NCBI GenBank assembly: GCA_047967505.1
Contig: CM106538.1
Length of the DNA: 64,000 nt
Source: Dipteris shenzhenensis
Lineage: Eukaryota; Polypodiophyta; Polypodiopsida; Gleicheniales
Strand: one strand, 5' to 3'
Of this stretch, positions 58,123-64,000 are shown in pieces. Under the pieces are notes generated by a model that saw nothing but the letters and a program-made list of their open reading frames with translations, did no database searches and was not told the origin of the DNA. The translations under genes and the position numbers were made by a program. The stretch's first letter is position 1; each line of letters opens with the position of its first letter.

Positions 58123-59205
58123 ATATCATCGCCCTGTGCCTCTTCAAGACACTTGGGTTCATTAGCACGGATCACTTCTGTCATTAAAGCATAGTTGACC
58201 AAGTGTTCCTGCGCCCTTCTTTGCTCCTCTAATCTCTTAGACCGGCGGTGTTCGGATGGTTCCTCCTCAATGGCTAGAGGTTCTCTGCCATCCAAATGCT
58301 GCTTTACCCACTTCAGGATTGGCCATTGCCGTTGTGGTTTTGCAGGCTCTTCTTCATCTTCTTTGTCTTGAATCCTCCCAAGCACCGTTGGGGGAGTTCG
58401 GTCTGCTATTGGTGGTGGTATTGGATGGATATCCTGGTCCTGGTTGTCTAGGAAAGAAGCATCCTCCTCCAATTGATGCGGCTGTTTTGAGAAGACCACA
58501 TCGCAACTTACAATTACCTTCTTGGTAACAGGGTTATAGAGATGATAACCCTTTGCCTCTTCACTGTAGCCCAAGAAAATACACTTCCGGCTCTTTGGTT
58601 CCCATTTGGTCCTGGTAGCATCAGGGACATGCACAAAACAATCACATCCAAAAACTCTGAAATGTGCAGCTGAAGTTTCTTACCAGAAAAGGCTTGCAGT
58701 GGAGTCATCCCGTTCATAGCCTTCGTGTAGCTACGATTCAAGATGTAAACTATAGTGTTACATGCTTCAGCCCAAAAAGTCTTTGGCAAATCTTTCCCTT
58801 TCATCATACTCTAGCCCATTTCGTAGATGACGTGCATCTTGCGTTCTGCTACTCCATTTTGCTATGATGTATGTGGCAGGGGTTTCTGCCTCTTGATTCC
58901 GTGACTTTTGCAGTAACTTTCGAATTCAGTTGATGTGAACTCTCAACATCTGTCTGATCTCAACTTCTTCACCTTCCTCCCCGTTTCTTTCTCGACCATT
59001 ACATGCCATTCCTTGAACTACTAAAAGCCTTATCTTTAGTCTTCAAGAAGTATATCCATATCCTTCTACTGTAGTCATCGATCAACGTCATGATGTAGTA
59101 GGAACCACCCAGAGCTTCCATCTCTATCTTTTCGCAGAGGTCCGTGTGAACGAGCTCTAGAGGAGCCTTTGCCCTGCTGGGCTCTTTAGGAAAGGGATGT
59201 CGATG
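58047..59205 (-). pseudogene. Copia C4 integrase and linker
   Basis: The core reads LELVHTDLCEKIEMEALGGS and YYIMTLIDDYSRRIWIYFLK (first Asp present), then KTFWAEACNTIVYILNRSYT and GMTPLQAF, then RKCIFLGYSEEAKGYHLYNP and an acidic linker to RT. Frame breaks near 58640 and 58990. Confidence 0.9.
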
Positions 59206-59475
59206 CTACTTGCCCATCATGCAAGCTTCACATACATCGGGCAAATCTGAAATTTCTGGTAGGTTTGCAATCATTCCACTTTTATGCATCTCCTTCAAAG
59301 AACTAAGGTTTAGATGACCAAACCTCTCATGCCACAGCTTAGTGTTCTTCACATCCACTAGAGCACTGAAAGCTGAGAGTTCATAAATGTTGTTGTGCCA
59401 TGTACCTTTACCAACAACCTTTCCTTGAAGATCCAAAATCTGTGCACCATTTTTATCGAATTGAACTTTGAGGTC
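59206..59475 (-). pseudogene. Copia C4 GAG-pre-integrase
   Basis: KLWHERFGHLNLSSLKEM and CEACMMGK with the HxxH/CxxC arrangement. A stop near 59476 separates it from the protease. Confidence 0.9.
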
Positions 59476-60395
59476 CTAATCCATGATCGCGGAAACGGAC
59501 AACAAGTTTCTCTTGATATCTGGCACATAAAGAACATCGGACAACTGTTTTACAACTCCATCTGACTTGAGAGCAATCGTACCTTTTCCTTTTGCTGGAC
59601 ATTTTGCATCATTGCCGATTGCTACTAGGATGTCATTCCCTACCGGTTGTAGAGAGGTATACCTATCCTTCCGACTGGTCATGTGGTGTGATGCACCACT
59701 GTCAATGATCCACAGTTCATCCGCAAGTACATGAACTGCCTCCATGCAAATCTCCTCAATTGTGATGAACAGCTCTACTGGTACTACCTGCGCGCTATTG
59801 CTGGACTCTTTCTTTACTCTGTTCTTCGCATCTGCAATCTTCTTTCGGTACTCATTCTGCTTGTGCCCTGCCTTGTTGCAATAGAAGCACTTGATCTTCT
59901 TCTTTCTCTTTTTATCATCAAAAGAAGATGGGTTACCAGAGTCCTTACCCTTACCTTTCTTTGATCCGGTCCAGAAAGCTGAATCTTCTCCAGTCCTCGT
60001 CGTTTGACGCATCTCCTCCTCCAGAAGCATCACGCTAAAATCCTCAAAGTTGAGGGACCGATTTCTGTTCTGTGTATTCAGCACCGTAACAAGACCGTCG
60101 TACTTTGGTGGGAGAATATGTATGCACCTTCGTGCTAGATTCTCGCTAGTGATGGTGATGCCAATCGTAGTCATCTGATCGTGCAGATTCTTCACCTTGG
60201 TGATGAACTTCTCTGTCGCTTCAGACTCAGACAACTTCTGTTCGCGAGTTGAGTCTCCAGATTCTGAATCCGCATCTGATTCGTGGTCTCGTACTGATTT
60301 TTCAAGACCGTCCATGCCTCCTCCGCTGTGGTGACATGTTGAATTAACGCCATGACAGAATCACTAACACTGCAGACAATAGAACACAGCGCATC
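59476..60395 (-). pseudogene. Copia C4 gag and protease
   Basis: Gag (UBN2-type): KFITKVKNLHDQMTTIGITI, ENLARRCIHILPPKYDGL and FEDFSVMLLEEEMRQ. Zinc knuckle CFYCNKAGHKQNEY with the last Cys lost to Tyr. Protease ELWIIDSGASHHMTSRKD. A frame change lies near 60240; upstream, 60300-60395 still reads gag ([20 protein letters not shown]) before the microsatellite. Confidence 0.92.
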
Positions 60396-60404
60396 TGCAT
60401 TTCT

Positions 60405-60462
60405 TCATACATACATACATATATATATATACACACACACACACACATATGTATACATATGT

Positions 60463-60511
<49 letters not shown>

Positions 60512-60638
60512 TATGTATACATATGTATACATATATATATATATATACACATATGTATACATATATATATATATACACATATCTATACATATGTATACAT
60601 ATATATATATATATATATACACATATGTATACATATGT

Positions 60639-60686
<48 letters not shown>

Positions 60687-60730
60687 GTATACATACACAC
60701 ACACACACACATATATATGTATACATATGT

Positions 60731-60775
<45 letters not shown>

Positions 60776-60879
60776 TATGCATATATACATATGTATACAT
60801 ATGTGTATATATATATATATATATGCATATATACATATGTATACATATGTATATATACATATGTATACATATGTATATA

Positions 60880-60974
<95 letters not shown>

Positions 60975-61116
60975 TGTGTGTGTGTGTGTGTGTACACATA
61001 TATATATGTACACACATATATATAAATATATAGATATATATGTATATATATATATACATACATACATACATATCTACATACATACATACACGCATGCACA
61101 CATGCATAGGCACGCG

Positions 61117-61150
<34 letters not shown>
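60405..61150. repeat. Giant compound (TA)n/(CA)n microsatellite
   Basis: About 745 bp built from (TA)n, (CA)n and the palindromic element ATATGTATACATAT, which recurs about ten times as a higher-order unit. Long open frames of alternating Tyr/Ile/His/Thr on both strands are artefacts of the repeat. Confidence 0.97.
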
Positions 61151-61153
<3 letters not shown>

Positions 61154-61556
61154 CATATTACTCTATCTACCTTGCCCTCTCTAATGCCTCTTCACATCGT
61201 GGCCATGGTAAGTACATGATGTTTGTGTCAAAAACATTCCACCTTCCAAGGTTTAAGGTGACTACCTTTAACCTATATATATATATGTAGGTAGATAGAT
61301 ATATAGATAGATAGGTAGATAGATAGATAGATAGATAGATAGGTATCTACATAGATAGATAGATAGATAGGTAGGTAGATAGGTAGATAGGTACATACAT
61401 ACATACATATGTGTATGTATGTATGTATGTATCATATTACTATGTCTATCTTGCCCTCTCTAATGCCTCTTCACATCATGGCCGTGGTAAGTGCGTGATG
61501 TTCATGTAAAAAACATTCCACCTTCCAAGATTAAAGGTGATCACCTATCTTCTTGA
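61151..61556. repeat. 279-bp tandem unit enclosing GATA-type arrays
   Basis: A non-repetitive stretch (CTTGCCCTCTCTAATGCCTC within it) at 61151-61273 recurs at 61430-61556; between them are (TAGA)n, (TAGG)n and (CATA)n/(GTAT)n arrays. Confidence 0.9.
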
Positions 61557-64000
61557 GAATGACACATGTTGTTATTAGGGGATACCATATCGACACATTT
61601 TTTTAACTTTTAAAAAATTCCCAGAAGCCCTATGAGTAGGATTTCTTGGATATCTCTATCTTTGAAAGATAAATATTCTCAATTTTTTGAGCTCTTTCCA
61701 ACCATACCATCTTTGCAAGAGTTTGAGGACTTTAGTTGTAGGGATCTTTTAGTCGAGGCATCATGTACTAAGTGGTTACTTGATTTTGGGTCTTCTTATG
61801 GTATTGAAAACATGGGAGCATGGATTTATCATGGATTGATGGTTGGAAAACATAATCTCAAATATATGTTTAGTATTTTCTTTTCCTCTCTCTTTCTCTA
61901 TTCTCTATGAGAGGTCTAAGGACCACTAAGTAATTCACAAGATATAGCACGTGTCATCATTAGAAGGGGTTTTTCAATTATATAATTTACACTTTTTTCT
62001 AATAGAATTATAAAGGCATTTTAAAACAAAAATACAATTTTTTTTCAATTATATATTTTACACATCTTTTGATAAAATTATAAGGGGATTTTAAAGTGGG
62101 ATTTTACAACAAAAATACAAGTTTATGAAGGAAATACTATGGAGGACAAATTGCCCTTGCATCTCTTTTGTTTCAAGCTAGAAAGGTAGTTTGGGGTGTG
62201 GGAGAATGTATGGTGAGAGTTGAAGAGCAAGAGATGAAGTGAGTGTTACTAAACCATTCATTGTCCCCATGAATTACAAGAGGACATCCGCAAAGGTGGC
62301 ATCCAATAAGTTGTTAATGGACATGCCCACTAGCTATATAGCATCATATTATAAAAACACATCTCCAACCATACACCTCCAAGTGTTATAAGTCATTTGT
62401 GAGAATGAATCCATCAACATCATTATCATGTCCATGTGCCAAGAAGTAGCTTTTCGACATATCCAACCATATAATCAAGAGCATCATAATAGGGAAGAAG
62501 TGAGAGTACTCCTAGGGATTGACCTATCCCTGAAGTAGATTTCCCACATATCCAAGCATAGTAATATGGAAGAAGTGAGAGTGCTTATAGGGATTGATCT
62601 ATGAGAAAACAAGGGATTTTACATATGATCTCTCAAATTTTCATGGTTTGGGGAATTTTTGAGAGTTTTTTCTCAAACACATCACACATCTCCTACACTG
62701 GAAAACGTTTGGGAGACATTTTCTTGCAAAAGGTAAGGTAGATATGGGTGTATGGAGGGGTATATGTATCAATTCTCACATTTTATCTTCACATTTGCCA
62801 AAGGTAAGGTAGATATGGGTGTATGGAGGGGTATATGCATCAATTTTCACACTTTCTCTTCGACACCTTCAGACACCTGCCATACCTCATAAGGTGAATG
62901 TTAGTTTCATTTTTCCCCGTCCAAAGGATGAGGTAAATATGGATGAATGTGTTGAAGAATATGGGGGTGAGAGAGAAGAATTCACACAAAGATGACCTCA
63001 AGATTACCAATATGGATGAATGTGTTGAAGAAGATGGGCATCAGAGAGCATACTGACAGAAAAACCAGTCGGGATTGAAGCTTCTGGCTATGGCGACTTG
63101 ACGCATTTGTTTGCCCAAGCTTGGTTGTAGGTCTTCTCCATTAATAGACCTTTTGTTGTGCACCAAATGCCCTCAAAGATCTGCTCTCTATCACCTCAAT
63201 TTCGGCCTCTAAGATCTTTGTATGAAGCTTGACCATTTTTGGCAGATTTGACTAAGTTTGACTAGATGTGTTGAGTGAATCTCAGTGAAACTGATCTTTG
63301 AGTGTCAACATTGGAAGGTCGAATGCATTTTTTATCCTTTATATTGAAGATTAAAGATAATGTACTTTGAAGATGCCAGAGTATGGTTTCAACATCTTTC
63401 ATGATGTATGAAATGAGCTTGTATTTGATTTACTATACCTCGCCATACAATCATGACCACCTCTTGTACAAGAGTAGACACTACCCTTGCATGATGTGGT
63501 AAGACCCTCCTCAATCCATAGAATTCACAAAATGGTTTTAAGGCTTGGACACTCAAAGAAGGTGAAGGACTACAACGATCTTGTATTGCATAATATGGAC
63601 AAGATACATTAAAGAGTGTGGAGAAGGACAAAGAGCAAAGGAGTTACAAGATTGGCTACACCAAGAACCTCTCTAGTGACAATGAACCTCACACTATGGT
63701 AGCTTGGAAGAGAAGAAGGAAAAGGACAAGACATGCCATTACAGGGGGGTATTTCCCCACGTCTTCAACTTAGAATGTTTGTGTGTGTGTGGTCAATAAT
63801 GGTTCTCTGCCATGGATAGTCCATCCTCAAATGATTGTTAGTCTTATGTTTTACCTTGCTGGATCTAAGGGTATCTCCATGCATACTCATCGTCTATCTC
63901 CCAATTATAAACCAAAAGACCAAAGTCAGAGTGAGATCCTGTTGGGATGAGGATGCCCAAATGAGTCTACTGTTGATGCAACTAGAGTGAGTACCACGTT
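61557..64000. other. No gene recognised; tandem duplication at 62731-62870
   Basis: A 71-bp unit (GTAAGGTAGATATGGGTGTA) is repeated at 62731-62801 and 62802-62870. ATATGGATGAATGTGTTGAA occurs twice (near 62938 and 63010), and a shorter AT-rich duplication lies at 61970-62105. A 92-codon + frame (61632-61910) has no supporting similarity. Confidence 0.6.

Larger units (their letters stand above)
55582..60395 (-). mobile_element. Ty1/copia retrotransposon C4, 5'-truncated
   Basis: Minus order from 60395 down: gag, protease, GAG-pre-integrase, integrase, RT, RNase H, PPT, 3' LTR. This is the copia order. The gag N-terminus and 5' LTR are replaced by a giant microsatellite at 60405. A solo LTR lies in the RT. 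Several stops and shifts, but blocks are better preserved than in C1. Confidence 0.93.

Noticed and set aside
60344-61290. Open frames of 188-312 codons on both strands made of Tyr, Ile, His, Thr and Val.
   Set aside because: They are translations of (TA)n and (CA)n repeats with no stop codons, not genes.
61632-61910. 92-codon + frame with plausible amino-acid composition.
   Set aside because: No recognised domain, no neighbouring exons, and AT-rich repeats around it.

Overview
This is plant nuclear DNA from a large, repeat-rich genome. The only gene that reads as intact is a split gene for plastid SecA (SECA1, thylakoid protein-translocation ATPase) on the + strand. Its last twelve exons lie between 11662 and 29155. 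They join in frame with GT-AG introns into 558 residues, roughly the C-terminal 55% of the protein, and the 5' exons lie beyond the left edge. Introns of 9.65 kb and 3.61 kb, plus an upstream intron that appears to exceed 11.6 kb, are filled with transposons. Large TE-filled introns and many LINEs fit a gymnosperm, fern or lycophyte; I cannot resolve the lineage from this window.

Layout. 1-1689: 5' part of a decayed Ty3/gypsy element (gag, PBS, LTR; minus). 1690-4257: LINE pieces (+). 4258-9344: a second, longer gypsy element (minus) with IN, RNase H, RT, gag, PBS and an LTR, carrying a 424-bp insertion. 9345-10735: SINE-like piece and LINE 3' ends. 11662-29155: SECA1. Its largest intron holds a CT-rich block, LINE fragments and a 3.1-kb hAT transposon whose transposase has only one stop and one frameshift. 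29453-32365: truncated Ty1/copia (minus). 33400-33850: degenerate tandem repeat. 34698-35125: an AP2/ERF-domain remnant (minus). 36300-40080: copia, LINE and gypsy scraps, with a 484-bp inverted-repeat transposon. 40500-46330: L1-type LINEs (minus), one split by a foldback element. 47083-47960 LINE (+); 48700-48905 SINE-like (minus); 49240-49565 a 110-bp tandem repeat; 50040-51960 an L1-type LINE (minus). 52100-52500: tandem and polypurine repeats. 55582-60395: a Ty1/copia element (minus) with a clean 3' LTR, a polypurine tract and a solo LTR inside its RT. 60405-61556: very long compound microsatellites. 61557-64000: no gene recognised.

Apart from SECA1 the genes do not work together: they are a nested archaeological record of retrotransposons, LINEs, SINEs and DNA transposons inside and beside one housekeeping gene. 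I found no convincing new multi-gene system. The most unusual items are several apparently undescribed non-coding mobile elements with defined ends and target-site duplications. All joins and family calls were made by eye, without database searches.
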